From NCBI RefSeq assembly GCF_038039215.1, contig NZ_JBBPCL010000001.1, positions 2,170,001-2,234,000 on the forward strand: DNA of 64,000 nucleotides, in the 5' to 3' direction. This document shows, piece by piece, positions 10,201 to 19,985 of the stretch. Below the pieces are notes generated by a model. It had not been told where the DNA came from. It ran no database searches and worked only from the letters and a program-made list of their open reading frames with translations. The translations under genes and the position numbers were made by a program. This DNA comes from Pseudonocardia sp. T1-2H. GTDB lineage: Bacteria; Actinomycetota; Actinomycetes; Mycobacteriales; Pseudonocardiaceae. The stretch's first letter is position 1, and each line of letters begins with the position of its first letter.

Positions 10201-12226
10201 CTGTTGAAGTGGGTGCTGATCGGGCGGTGGAAGCCGCAGCGGCAGATCCGCATCTGGAGCCTGGGTTACGTCCGCTTCTGGGCGGTCAAGACCCTGGTCG
10301 CGTCGAACCCGCTGGTCCTGTTCGCCGGTTCGCCGCTGTACTCGCTGTACCTGAGGGCGCTGGGCGCGAAGATCGGCCGCGGGACCGTCATCCTCTCCCG
10401 GCACGCGCCCGCCTGCCCCGACCTGCTCACGATCGGGGCCGGGACGGTCATCCGCAAGGAGGCCTACTTCAACTGCTACCGAGCCCACGCCGGTGTGATC
10501 CAGACGGGCACGGTCACCCTCGGGAACAACGTCTTCGTCGGCGAGAAGGCGATCCTCGACATCGGCACGTCCATCGGCGACGGGGCGCAGCTCGGCCACA
10601 CCTCGTCGCTGCATGCCGGACAGTCCGTGCCGGCGGGCGAACACTGGCACGGGTCGCCCGGGCAGCGGACCGACGCGGACTACCGGGGGGTCGAGACCAC
10701 ACAGCTCAGCAACCGGCGACGGGTCGGCTACAGCGTCCTGGAGCTGCTCAACCTGGTGTTCCTGGTCCTGCCGATCCTGTTCGGCGTCATCGCCGCCCTG
10801 CTCGGGGAGGTGCCGTGGATCGCCGCGCTGCTCGAGCCCGGCCCGCGGGCCTTCACGGACTGGACGTTCTACGCCGTCGCGCTGGTGACCTCGCTGGTGC
10901 TCTTCTTCGGCTCCAAGCTGCTCGCCCTCCTGCTGGTGTTCACGGTTCCGCGCGTGCTCAACCTCATGCTCAAGCCGGACCGGACCTACCCGCTCTACGG
11001 CTTCTACTACTCGGTCCACAAGACGATCGTGCGGCTGAGCAACCGCAAGTTCTTCCACGAGATGTTCGGTGACAGCTCCGCCATCGCCCACTACGTCCGC
11101 CGTCTCGGCTACAAGCTCGCCTCCCCCTCGTGCAGACCGGGTCGAACTTCGGCGTCGAGGTGAAGCACGAGAATCCGTTCCTCGTTTCCGTCGGCAGTGG
11201 AACGGTGATCGCCAGCGGGCACACCTTCATCAACGCCGACTACTCGAGCACGTCCTTCCGCCTCTCCCGGACTTCGGTCGGGGCGAACAACTTCCTGGGC
11301 AACGACATCGTCTACCCCCCGCAGGGGAGAACCGGGGCGGACTGCCTCCTCGCGACGAAGGTCCTGGTCCCGATCGACGGGAAGGTCCGGGAGGGCGTCG
11401 GCCTGCTGGGCTCGCCCGCCTTCGAGATCCCGCGAACGGTCGCCCGCGACAGCAAGTTCGCCCAGATCGCACACGGGGAGGACTTCCCTCGCCTGCTCGC
11501 CGCGAAGAACAAGTACAACCGCGCCACGATGGGGTGGTTCCTGCTGGTGCGCTGGTTCTACTACTTCGTGCTCACCCTGACGTCCTTCATGACCCTCGAC
11601 CTCTACGACACGCTCGGTGCCTGGGCGATCGTCATGCTCAACGTCGCCCTCCTCGTCTTCAGCGTCTTCTACTTCGCGCTGGTGGAACGGGCCTCGACGA
11701 GATTCCGCGGCCTGAAGCCGACGCACTGCTCGATCTATCAGATCGACTTCTGGCGGACGGAACGGTTCTTCAAGTTCTGCGCGAGGATCGGGCTGCACAG
11801 GATCTTCACCGGCACGCCGTACAAGGCCATGCTCTTCCGGATGGTGGGCGCCAACATCGGCAAGCGGCTCTTCGACGACGGGGCCACCATGGCCGAGAAG
11901 AACCTCGTGACTATCGGCGACGACGTCACCCTCAACGCCGGCGCCACCCTGCAGTGCCACTCCCAGGAGGACTACGCCTTCAAGTCCGACCGGATCACGG
12001 TCGGTTCCGGCGCCACGATCGGGGTGGGTGCGTTCGTCCACTACGGGGTGACGATCGGCGACAGCGCCGTGCTCGCTCCGGACTCCTTCCTCATGAAGGG
12101 CGAAGAGATTCCCGCGCACGAACGGTGGGGCGGCAACCCGGCTGAGGAGATGGCCCCCTTCGGCCCGCTGGACCTGCAGGTCAGCCGCGCCGCCAGCAAG
12201 CACCGCGCGCTCGAGATGGGGGGTGA
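7225..12226 (+). CDS. Pls/PosA-family membrane NRPS: degenerate A, three T domains, six TM, three LbH domains (apparent frameshifts)
   Basis: The architecture matches epsilon-poly-lysine synthetase (Pls): an A domain (about 55-560), carriers, then three membrane pairs alternating with three hexapeptide/acyltransferase-like tandem domains. Carriers at about 648-708, 736-796 and 824-884 all keep LGADSM. The A domain is damaged: A3 reads GTGSGGWLEG (217-226) instead of TSGSTGxPKG, A8 is GRLDRQVHLGGER, and A10 is TPQGLTDRE where the catalytic Lys of GK is lost. YRTGDL is intact. The first frame stops at 11163; the rest (QTGSNFGVEVKHENPF onward) continues in another frame, with the switch at the C5 run 11123-11127. 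A second missing base in G6 (12218-12223) would restore ...EMGG and TGA at 12224-12226. ATG lies 3 bp after sbnA. Confidence 0.8.
9172..9882 (+). repeat. three tandem 264-bp units encoding near-identical carrier domains
   Basis: Units begin at 9172, 9436 and 9700 (GCGGTGCTG...), a period of exactly 264 bp or 88 codons. Each encodes a carrier (LAEVLDVEQVSVDSHFFDDL, then GADSM) plus, between copies, an Ala/Pro linker. Copies differ at only a few bases; the last drifts after about 9882 and carries a V-to-I and an R-to-Q change. Near-identity at DNA level points to recent amplification or ongoing gene conversion. Such a repeat can also collapse in assembly, so the true copy number may be larger. 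Confidence 0.95.
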
Positions 12227-12270
12227 CGAGTTCCGTGGCACTCACCAGCGACAAGGAGAAGGACGCCTCG

Positions 12271-15200
12271 ATGACAGTGACCGACACGTCCGGCCGGGAG
12301 TTCTGGCGCGGTGTACTCGTCGCCGGCGGGCTGACGACGATCCCGCGGTGGACGCTCGAGCCGGTGGCCGGCACCGCCGAGCACGAGGCTCCGATCCCCG
12401 ACGACCACCTGGAGTCGTTGCGCCGGCTCGCGGCCGAGCTGGCGGTACCACTCGGCACGGTGCTGCTGGCCGCGCACGCCACGGTGCTCGCCGCCCTGTC
12501 CGGCGAGCGCGACATCGTCACCGGATACGTCACGGGGGGAGACGGCCGACCGTTGCCGTGCCGGCTGAGGACCGAGCCGGACACGTGGCGGGCGCTGCTG
12601 TCGGCCACCCACCGCGTCGAGGCGGAACTGCTGTCCCACTCCGACTTCCCGGTCGGCGAGCTCCGGCGCGAGCTGGGCCTGACCGGACCGTCGTTCGAGA
12701 CCGAGTTCGACCCGAGCGGGGCCGGCGGCGACCTCGCCGAGGACACCGTGCTGCGGGTGGCGGTCCCGCCCGACGGCGACGGGCTCGCGCTGCGGCTGCG
12801 GTACCGGACCGACGTCCTCGACGCGGACGGCGCCGCCAGGATCGCCGGCTACCACCTCACGGCGCTCGCGCGGATGGCGGCAGACCCGGACGTCGAGCAC
12901 CGGCGGCAGAGCCTGCTCTCCGCCGAGGAGCTGGCCTTCCAGCTCGAGGGGCTGGCCGGGCCGCACCGGGAGCTGCCGGACCGCCGGGTGCACGAGCTGT
13001 TCGAGCTGCGGGTGCAGGAGCAGCCGGACGCCGTGGCGGGCGTGCACGGCGACCGGCGGTGGACCTACGGCGAGCTCAACGCCCGGGCAAACCGGCTGGG
13101 GCGGGCGCTGCTGGCGCGGGAGCTGCCCCGCGAAGCGGTCGTCACGGTGGTGATGGAGCGCAACCTGGACTGGATGGCGTCCGTCCTGGCGATCTGGAAG
13201 GCCGGGCTCACCTACCTGCCCCTGGAGCCGCACTTCCCGCCCGGGCGCATCGCGACCGCCGTCTCCCGGGCCGAGTCCGCGCTCGTGCTGACCGAGAGCG
13301 GCAGCACCACCACGCTCGACCAGGCCCTCGACTCGCTGCCCGGGGTCCGGAAGCTCTACGTCGACGAGGCCTACGCGGAGGACCACGCCGACGGGAACCT
13401 CGGTGTCGCCGTCGGCCCGGGCCAGCTCGCCTACATCCTGTTCACCTCGGGCTCGACCGGGGAGCCCAAGGGCGCGATGTGCGAGCACGCGGGGATGCTC
13501 AACCACATCCAGGCGAAGCTCGCCGACCTGGGGGTCCGCGAGGGGGAGGTCGTCCCGCAGACGGGGCCCCAGTGCTTCGACATCTCGGTGTGGCAGCTGG
13601 TCGGCGCGCTCCTGGTCGGCGGCTCGACCCTGTTCGTCGACCAGGACGTGATCCTGGACGTCGAGCGGTTCGTCGACACGATCGTCGAGAGCCGGGCCGG
13701 GGTGATCCAGGTCGTGCCCTCCTACCTCGAGGTCGTCGTCTCCTACCTGGAGCAGCACCCCCGCGAGCTGCCGGACCTGCACTGCGTGTGCCCGACCGGC
13801 GACTTCCTGAAGAAGGAGCTCGTCCAGCGCTGGTTCGCGGTCCAGCCCGGGATCGGCCTGGTCAACACCTACGGCCTGACCGAGACCTCCGACGACGCCG
13901 TCCACGAGATCATGCACCGGACCCCGGACGAGGACCAGGTCCCCCTCGGCCGGCCCATCCAGAACACGACCGTCTACGTCGCCGACGAGCACCTGATGCC
14001 GGTCCCGCTGGGCGCCCCCGGCCTGATCGTGTTCTCCGGGGTCTGCGTCGGCCGCGGCTACGTCAACGACCCCGAGCGCACCCGCCTGATGTTCGGGGAC
14101 GACCCGCACCGCAAGGACGAGCGGATCTGCCGCACCGGCGACTACGGCCGCTGGCGGCCGGACGGCAAGCTGGACTTCCTCGGGCGGCGGGACAACCAGG
14201 TCAAGATCCGCGGCTTCCGGATCGAGATCGGCGAGGTCGAGAACGGCTTGCTGCGGGTGCCCGGCGTGCGCGACGGCGCCGCGGTGGTCGCGGAGGGCGC
14301 CGCCGGGACGAAGCGCCTGGTGGCGTTCTACTCCGGACCGCGGCCGCTCGAGGCCGACGCCCTGCGGGACCGGCTGGTCGAGGCGGTGCCCGAGTACATG
14401 GTCCCGTCGGCCTTCCACTGGCGCGACAGCCTGCCGCTGACGCCCAACGGCAAGATCGACCGGACCGCACTCACGGCGCTCGCCGGGGAGCTCGATGTCA
14501 CCGAGGAGGCCTACGAAGCGCCGAGCACGGCGACCGAGCAGCGACTGGCGAGCGCGTGGGCGACGGTGCTCGGCGTCCCGGAGGACCAGATCGGTCGGCA
14601 GGACCACTTCTTCGACCGGGGCGGCACGTCGCTGTCGGCGGTGAAGCTGGCGATCGCCCTCAAGCGCGCGGTGTCCCTCACCGACATCACCCGGAACCCG
14701 GTCCTCGCCGACCTGGCCCGGATGGTCGACGGCAGGTCCGAGCGGCGCTCCGGGCTGCTGCAGGCACTGTCGGAACCGGGCGACGCGCAGGCGGGCGCCC
14801 TGGTGTGCTTCCCCTACGCCGGCGGGAACGCGGTGAACTACCAGCCGTTGGCCGGCGCGCTCCGGGGCAGCGGGCTGGCGGTCCTCGCCGTCGAGCTGCC
14901 CGGCCACGACCTGGCCGCCGACCGCGAGCCGTTCGCGCCGATGGCACAGGTGGTCGAGCAGGTCGTCACCGAGATCGTCGGGCGCGGCCTGAAGAGGGTC
15001 GCACTGTGGGGCCACTCGGCGGGTACCGCGTTCGCGATCGAGACGGCCAGGAAGCTGGTCGAGCGCGGGGTGGACGTCCAGCGCGTGTTCCTCGGCGCGC
15101 AGCTGCTCGGCAGCGCCGCCGACCGACGCGCCGCCGTCACCGAGATGGACGGGCGGGCCGACGACGAGATCGCCGCGGGACTGAGCGCCAGCGGCGGGTT

Positions 15201-15520
15201 CTCCGAGCTCGACGCGCAGCGGGCCGAGCACGTCGGCGCCGCCTACCGGCACGACAGCACGTCCGCGCACCGCTACTTCGCGGACGCGCTGGACGTCCCA
15301 CCGGCGGAGCGGTTGTCCGTGCCGGTCACCGTGGTCGTCGCCGCCGACGACCCGAAGACGGCGGGGTCCTCGCGCCGTTACCGCGAGTGGGAAGCTCCTG
15401 GCCGAACACGCCGAGCTCCTCGAGCTCGCCGACGGCGGCCACTACTTCCTGCGCACGCGCCCGGCCGAGGCGGCACAGGCCGTGCTGCGCGGCGCCGACC
15501 TGCTGGCCCCCTCCTCCTGA
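12271..15520 (+). CDS. non-ribosomal peptide synthetase, (partial C)-A-T-TE (apparent frameshift near 3' end)
   Basis: About 1,080 residues. Residues 1-215 resemble only the C-terminal lobe of a condensation domain, without HHxxxDG. The A domain is intact: TSGSTGEPKG at 392-401, NTYGLTET, CRTGDY, NGKIDR at 726-731. The carrier has GGTSLSAVK (about 784). A type-II-like thioesterase follows (CFPYAGG, GHSAG near 914). My hand alignment gives specificity residues D-I-W-Q-C-T-T-D-D-K; two acidic residues would suit a diamino acid. At 15389-15391 (GGG) one extra base shifts the frame; the corrected frame gives the catalytic-His region DGGHYFLRT and stops at 15518-15520. ATG 12271 has AAGGAGAAGG upstream; GTG 12223 is an alternative start. 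Confidence 0.82.
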
Positions 15521-15543
15521 TCAGCTACCGAAAGGACATCGAC

Positions 15544-16548
15544 ATGTCGTCATCCCCCGCGTCCCAGGTCGGCGTGGACCGGCAACCCGGCAAGCCTCCG
15601 ATGCTGCGGGCCGAGGCCGGTGGCGACGCCACGGGTTGGACGGCCGAGCACCGGGACGTGCTGCGCGGCGCCGTCACCGAGCACGGGTCGGTCCTGGTCC
15701 GCGGCCTCGGGCTGCGCGACGCGGCCGAGGTGGCTGCCGCCTTCCGGCAGCTGGCCACCACCGGCCTGATGGCCGAGCGGGAGGCCTTCGCGCCCCGGAC
15801 GGCGTACTCCGAGGGCGTGTACTCCTCGACGAAGTGGCCGGCGAACCAGCAGATGTGCATGCACCACGAGCTGAGCTACACCCTCGAGTTCCCCGGCACG
15901 ATGATGTTCGCCTGCCTCACCGCGCCCGCCGAAGGCGGGGCGACCGCGGTGGCCGACGCGCCGACCGTGCTCGACGAGCTGCCCGGCTCGCTGGTCGAGC
16001 GGTTCGAGCGCGAGGGCTGGATGGTCACCCGCAGCTACAACGAGGAGATCGGGGCGCCCTGGGCCGAGGCGTTCGGCACCGAGGACCGGGACGCCGTCGA
16101 GCGCTACTGCCGCGCCAACGCCATCGAGTTCGAGTGGCAACCCGACGGCGAGCTGCGGACCCGGCAGCGCCGCAGCGCCGTGGTGCGGCACCCGGTCACC
16201 GGGCAGCGCTGCTGGTTCAACCAGATCGCCTTCCTCAACCAGTGGACGCTGGCCGAGGAGGTGCGCGAGTACCTGGTGGAGGTCTACGGCGAGGACGGAC
16301 TGCCGTTCAACACCCGCTTCGGCAACGGCGACCCGATCGACGAGGACATCGTCACGCTGCTCAACGAGATCTACGAGGCCCACACCGCGCGGGAACTGTG
16401 GCAGGCCGGCGACCTGCTGCTGGTGGACAACATCCGCAGCGCGCACAGCCGTGAGCCCTACACCGGGGCGCGCGAGGTGCTCGTCGGGATGGCCGACGCG
16501 GTGCACCTGGCCGACTGCTTGCCGACCGTCGAGGTGGCCGCGCGATGA
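15544..16548 (+). CDS. TauD/TfdA-family Fe(II)/2-oxoglutarate dioxygenase, SyrP-like
   Basis: A 334-residue enzyme of the TauD/SyrP type. Iron ligands are probably H107-x-E109 in MCMHHELSYT and H301 in RSAHSREPYTG, with R310 for 2-oxoglutarate. YSSTKWPANQ at 93-102 is typical of the SyrP-like branch, whose characterised member beta-hydroxylates carrier-bound aspartate in syringomycin synthesis. Here it could hydroxylate DAP or another carrier-bound residue; that is inference. ATG at 15544 has GAAAGGAC upstream. Its stop overlaps the sbnB ATG (ATGA), so the two are co-translated. Confidence 0.85.
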   Translation: MSSSPASQVGVDRQPGKPPMLRAEAGGDATGWTAEHRDVLRGAVTEHGSVLVRGLGLRDAAEVAAAFRQLATTGLMAEREAFAPRTAYSEGVYSSTKWPANQQMCMHHELSYTLEFPGTMMFACLTAPAEGGATAVADAPTVLDELPGSLVERFEREGWMVTRSYNEEIGAPWAEAFGTEDRDAVERYCRANAIEFEWQPDGELRTRQRRSAVVRHPVTGQRCWFNQIAFLNQWTLAEEVREYLVEVYGEDGLPFNTRFGNGDPIDEDIVTLLNEIYEAHTARELWQAGDLLLVDNIRSAHSREPYTGAREVLVGMADAVHLADCLPTVEVAAR

Positions 16549-17615
16549 GCACCGCCCAGCCCACCGCAGCGGGGTCCGCGCCGGCCGAACCGCTCAGCGT
16601 CCCACCGTTCGCGGTGATCTCCGGTGCCCAGGTCCAGCAGGCGCTGCAGGGGCGGGAGAAGCAAATCGTGGACCTGGTCGAGGACACCTACCGGCTGCAC
16701 GGCGCCGGCGACTCGGTGAACCCGCCGTCCTACTTCCTGCGCTTCCCCGACCGCCCGTCCTCCCGCATCATCGCGCTGCCCGCCTCGATCGGCGGCGACG
16801 TGCGTGTGGACGGGCTGAAATGGATCTCCAGCTTCCCCGAGAACGTGGCGGCCGGCATCCCGCGGGCCTCGGCCGTGCTGATCCTCAACGACCACGACAC
16901 CGGCTACCCGTTCGCCGTCCTGGAGAGCTCGATCATCAGCGCGGCCAGGACGGCCGCGTCGGCCGCGCTCGCTGCCGAGCGGCTCAGCCGCGGCCGGCAG
17001 CGCCCGACGCGCGTCGGGTTCATCGGGGTGGGCCTGATCGCCCGCTACATCCACACCTTCCTGAGCGGCACCGGCTGGTCGTTCGCCGACACCGGCGTGT
17101 TCGACCTGTCCGCCGACAGCGCGGCAGGCTTCCGCGGTTACCTGGAGCAGACGGGCACGGCCGGCCGCGTCAGGGTGCACGACAGCGCCGAGGAGCTGAT
17201 CCGCTCCAGTGACCTGGTCGTGTTCGCCACCGTCGCCGGTGAGCCGCACGTCCACGACGTCTCGTGGTTCGACCACAACCCGCTGGTGCTGCACGTCTCG
17301 CTGCGTGACCTCGCGCCGGAGATCCTGCTCGCCTCGACCAACGTCGTCGACGACGTCGAGCACTGCCTGAAGGCGAACACGTCGCCGCATCTCGTCGAGC
17401 AGCTCACCGGCAACCGAGACTTCCTGGCGGGCACGTTGGACGACGTGATGGCGGGGCGGGTGACGGTCCCGGCCGACCGGCCCGTGGTGTTCTCGCCCTT
17501 CGGCCTCGGCGTGCTCGACCTCGCCGTCGGCAAGTACGTCTACGACGAGGTGGCCCGCTCCGGCCGGCTGCACGTCATCGACGACTTCTTCCACGAGCTC
17601 CGCCGTTACGGATGA
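16545..17615 (+). CDS. sbnB: 2,3-diaminopropionate biosynthesis protein SbnB (NAD-dependent ACEGA dehydrogenase)
   Basis: A 356-residue member of the ornithine cyclodeaminase/mu-crystallin family. SbnB-type enzymes oxidatively split ACEGA to L-DAP, 2-oxoglutarate and NADH. The Rossmann motif GFIGVGLIARYI is at about 158-169, the substrate Lys in DGLKWISSFP at 92, and the C-terminus VGKYVYDEVARSGRLHVIDD is typical of SbnB. ATG overlaps the dioxygenase stop. A second, divergent copy of this exact C-terminus survives at 19326-19421, showing that a paralogue once stood nearby. Confidence 0.92.
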   Translation: MSTAQPTAAGSAPAEPLSVPPFAVISGAQVQQALQGREKQIVDLVEDTYRLHGAGDSVNPPSYFLRFPDRPSSRIIALPASIGGDVRVDGLKWISSFPENVAAGIPRASAVLILNDHDTGYPFAVLESSIISAARTAASAALAAERLSRGRQRPTRVGFIGVGLIARYIHTFLSGTGWSFADTGVFDLSADSAAGFRGYLEQTGTAGRVRVHDSAEELIRSSDLVVFATVAGEPHVHDVSWFDHNPLVLHVSLRDLAPEILLASTNVVDDVEHCLKANTSPHLVEQLTGNRDFLAGTLDDVMAGRVTVPADRPVVFSPFGLGVLDLAVGKYVYDEVARSGRLHVIDDFFHELRRYG

Positions 17616-17756
17616 TCCGCCGAGGATCCCGACCGGCGTCACCGGTGCGGCGGCGGGCCAGCAGTCGCACCCGGTGGCCGCGACCACCCTGCCGACCCGG
17701 TGAATGCCCCTCACTCTCCTCTGTCCGGCATCGCACAGCATGAAGGGCGCCACCAG

Positions 17757-18917
17757 ATGGGTACTGTGACCAAGTCGGTCGAGTCGGCGGGTTTCGAGTG
17801 GCTCCACTACGACTACGGCTCTGCACTGATGCCGTCGGACCCGCCGGATTCGTTCACGATGTGGCGATATCGCGACCTGCTCCCGATCTCCGACGATCCC
17901 GTGCGCTACCCGGTGCCGATCGGTGGCACACCGCTGCTGTCCGCACCGGCCCTTCGGGAGAGCGCGGGCACGCCGAACCTGTGGATCAAGGACGAGACGC
18001 GCAACCCGAGCGCGTCGAACAAGGACCGCGCCACGGCGCTCGTGATCGAGGACGGGCTGCGCCGCGGGGTCGGCACGATCACGACCGCCTCCACCGGCAA
18101 CGCGGCGGTGGCGACCGCCTTCGGTGCCGCGGCGGCCGGGATGCGGGCCGTCATCTTCGTGTCGACCGGCTGCCAGCAGGAGAAGCTCGCGCTCATGACG
18201 CAGGCCGGCGCCTGGGTCTTCCGGGTGCCCGAAGGTTATGCGGCTGCCGTCGACCTCTCCCGCGCCGCGGCCCGCACGTTCGGCTGGCTCGACCGCAACA
18301 CCGGCGCCAACCCGTTCACCATCGAGGCGAAGAAGACCGTGGCGTTCGAGGTGTGGGAACAGCTCGGCCGCCGGCTCCCGGACGTGATGATCGTTCCGGT
18401 CGGCGACGGCCCCACGTTCGCCTCGCTCGACAAGGGCTTCGCCGAGCTGGTCAGCTGTGGCCTCACCACGCGGCGCCCGCGGCTGATCGGGGTGCAGGCC
18501 GAGCGGTGCCAGCCGTTGGTGCGGGCCTGGCTCGGCGAGCCTGCCGGGCCGGCGGAGCTGGACCCCGCTGCCACGGTGGCCGACGGCATCGCGGTCCTGC
18601 GCCCGGCGATCGGTGACGCCGTGCTGGACGCGGTGCGCGGAAGCGGAGGAGGAATGGTGGCGGTCTCCGACGAGGCGATGATCGGTGCGGTCGCGACGTT
18701 GGCGTGCAGGGCGGGTGTAGGTGCCGAACCCGCCGGGGCGGCCTCCCTGGCCGGCCTGGGAAGCGCCCTCGAGCAGGACATGGTCGACCGGTCGGACACG
18801 GTCGTCCTCCTGGTCACCGGCCGGGAGGTGAAGGCGGGCGGGCCGCCTGACCTGAGCCGGGTGGCGGTCGTCGAGAACCTCGACGAGGTCGAGCGCGCCC
18901 TGGCGGGTGGGTCCTGA
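17757..18917 (+). CDS. threonine-synthase-like PLP-dependent enzyme
   Basis: A 386-residue fold-type II PLP protein related to threonine synthase. The Schiff-base Lys is K89 in NPSASNKDRA, the phosphate-handling loop is ASTGNAAVAT and a glycine-rich VPVGDGPTF follows. Being clustered with sbnAB, it may make or interconvert an amino-acid precursor (Thr-like, dehydro- or 2,3-diamino acid); primary threonine synthesis is also possible. ATG at 17757 has GAAGGG upstream; GTG 17700 in frame is less likely. It is separated from sbnB by 140 bp, so it may be a distinct unit. Confidence 0.75.
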   Translation: MGTVTKSVESAGFEWLHYDYGSALMPSDPPDSFTMWRYRDLLPISDDPVRYPVPIGGTPLLSAPALRESAGTPNLWIKDETRNPSASNKDRATALVIEDGLRRGVGTITTASTGNAAVATAFGAAAAGMRAVIFVSTGCQQEKLALMTQAGAWVFRVPEGYAAAVDLSRAAARTFGWLDRNTGANPFTIEAKKTVAFEVWEQLGRRLPDVMIVPVGDGPTFASLDKGFAELVSCGLTTRRPRLIGVQAERCQPLVRAWLGEPAGPAELDPAATVADGIAVLRPAIGDAVLDAVRGSGGGMVAVSDEAMIGAVATLACRAGVGAEPAGAASLAGLGSALEQDMVDRSDTVVLLVTGREVKAGGPPDLSRVAVVENLDEVERALAGGS

Positions 18918-18999
18918 GGGTGCCGAGACCGGGGTCGGCGACGCCGAGTCGGCGGATGCCGCCGGCCTGAGCGCCGCCGCCCGCAGATCCTCGTGGTGC

Positions 19000-19326
19000 C
19001 GTCACCCCGCACTTGTCGGACGCGGTGCTGTTGGGGGCGAACGGGCTCTGCGCGGTCGAGCTGGTCATGACTGCGCCTCCGGGGGCATCTGCAGTCCGAG
19101 ATCCGAGACGATGCCGGCGAAGCGTCGCTCGGCCCGCGCCAGCGCGTGGTCGAAGTCGCGGGGCTTCACATCGGGCAGGCCCCACAGCGGCGCCATGGTG
19201 CGCGCCGCGTCCAGGCAGCGGGGCGTCCAGCGCGCCAACCACTCCTGCATGACCGCCTTGTTGTGGTCGGCGAACTCCTTGTCCGCGGCAAGGGGGCCGA
19301 AGCAGGCCTGGGTCCAGCGCAGGTCC
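19000..19326. repeat. 327-bp duplicate of the prmC/prmD junction (direct copy of 27558-27884)
   Basis: Every base matches 27558-27884 at a constant offset of 8,558 except 19082 (G for C). The segment holds, on the minus strand, the 3' end of prmC (di-iron monooxygenase small subunit) and the first codons of prmD. Both ends are abrupt. It cannot encode a working product. High identity means a recent duplication or conversion, or possibly an assembly artefact. Confidence 0.95.
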
Positions 19327-19421
19327 TGACGGTGGGCAAGTACGTCTACGACGAGGTGCACCGCTCGGGTGCGCTGAACGTCGTCGACGACTTCTTCCAC
19401 GAGCTGAAGAGGTACGGGTAG
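19326..19421 (+). pseudogene. 3' fragment of a second sbnB
   Basis: The frame ending at TAG 19419-19421 encodes LTVGKYVYDEVHRSGALNVV and then DDFFHELKRYG. This is homologous to the last 30 residues of SbnB (16545-17615) but differs at several residues, so it derives from a paralogue and not from a recent copy of the local gene. It joins directly to the duplicated prm segment at 19326. Confidence 0.85.
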
Positions 19422-19452
19422 CCTGCGGGCTCGCGCGGGGAGGACCCCGGGT

Positions 19453-19803
19453 TCACCCTTCCCGAACCGCGGGGCCGCGCCGGGCGTGCTCCAGGAGCCG
19501 TGCGATCCGGACGGCCTCCTCGTAGTCCTTCTGCTCGTCGTCGAGGTGGAAGACGGCCTCGTCGTCGCCGCCGATCGGTTTGGACGCCCCCTCCAGCACC
19601 TCGCCGACGAACTGGACGGCCAGCGGCAGTCCACGGTGGGTCAACAGCTTCAGAAACGGCACCGCGGCGATGACCAGGCCCAACGGCGGCTCGACCAGGC
19701 CCAGGGCCACCGCGGCGGCCGCCCCGCCGTAGTAGCCGATCGACCGGGGCACGTCGAGGTTGACCGTCCCGACCCGCACCTGCAACACCGCACTGGTGGA
19801 CAT
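19453..19803 (-). CDS. small membrane-associated protein of unknown function
   Basis: A 116-residue protein, ATG at 19803 with GGGAGG at ideal spacing. A hydrophobic stretch (GGAAAAVALGLVEPPLGLVI, about residues 26-45) predicts one or two membrane segments, followed by a charged C-terminal half ending EDYEEAVRIARLLEHAR-like. I do not recognise the family. It is divergent from the DUF6328 gene, with 182 bp between them. Confidence 0.7.
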   Translation of the reverse strand: MSTSAVLQVRVGTVNLDVPRSIGYYGGAAAAVALGLVEPPLGLVIAAVPFLKLLTHRGLPLAVQFVGEVLEGASKPIGGDDEAVFHLDDEQKDYEEAVRIARLLEHARRGPAVREG

Positions 19804-19985
19804 GGGTTTCCTCCCGTCGGGGCGCCGTTCGCGCTCGTACCGGCGGGTACCCGTGATGCGCGTGCACCCACCTGAACCGGCGGGGGCGATCGAGGAGGCG
19901 GGCGGAGCGCAGGGGCGGGTGTCGAGAGGGAGCCGGCGGGTACCCGGGCCGTCGACACCGGCGCCGATGCAGGCGGGAGCACCTG

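Noticed and set aside
12181..15270. Long minus-strand open frame opposite the NRPS
   Set aside because: High-GC shadow with His/Arg/Asp-rich composition and no domain; the plus strand carries all NRPS motifs.
11130..16454. A 1,774-residue frame running from the Pls-like gene across the whole NRPS gene
   Set aside because: Only its first 360 or so codons (to about 12220) encode recognisable protein; the rest is Arg/Pro-rich antiframe of the intact NRPS reading frame.
12223..16548. Single NRPS-dioxygenase fusion
   Set aside because: The link reads through the frameshifted TE tail; the TE's true end (GGHYFL..., stop 15518-15520) is in another frame and the dioxygenase has its own ATG and GAAAGGAC ribosome-binding site.
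19065..19634. Minus-strand frame containing the PrmC C-terminus as a separate gene
   Set aside because: The recognisable part is only the duplicated 327-bp segment; the upstream part is antisense of the sbnB fragment and of the neighbouring gene.
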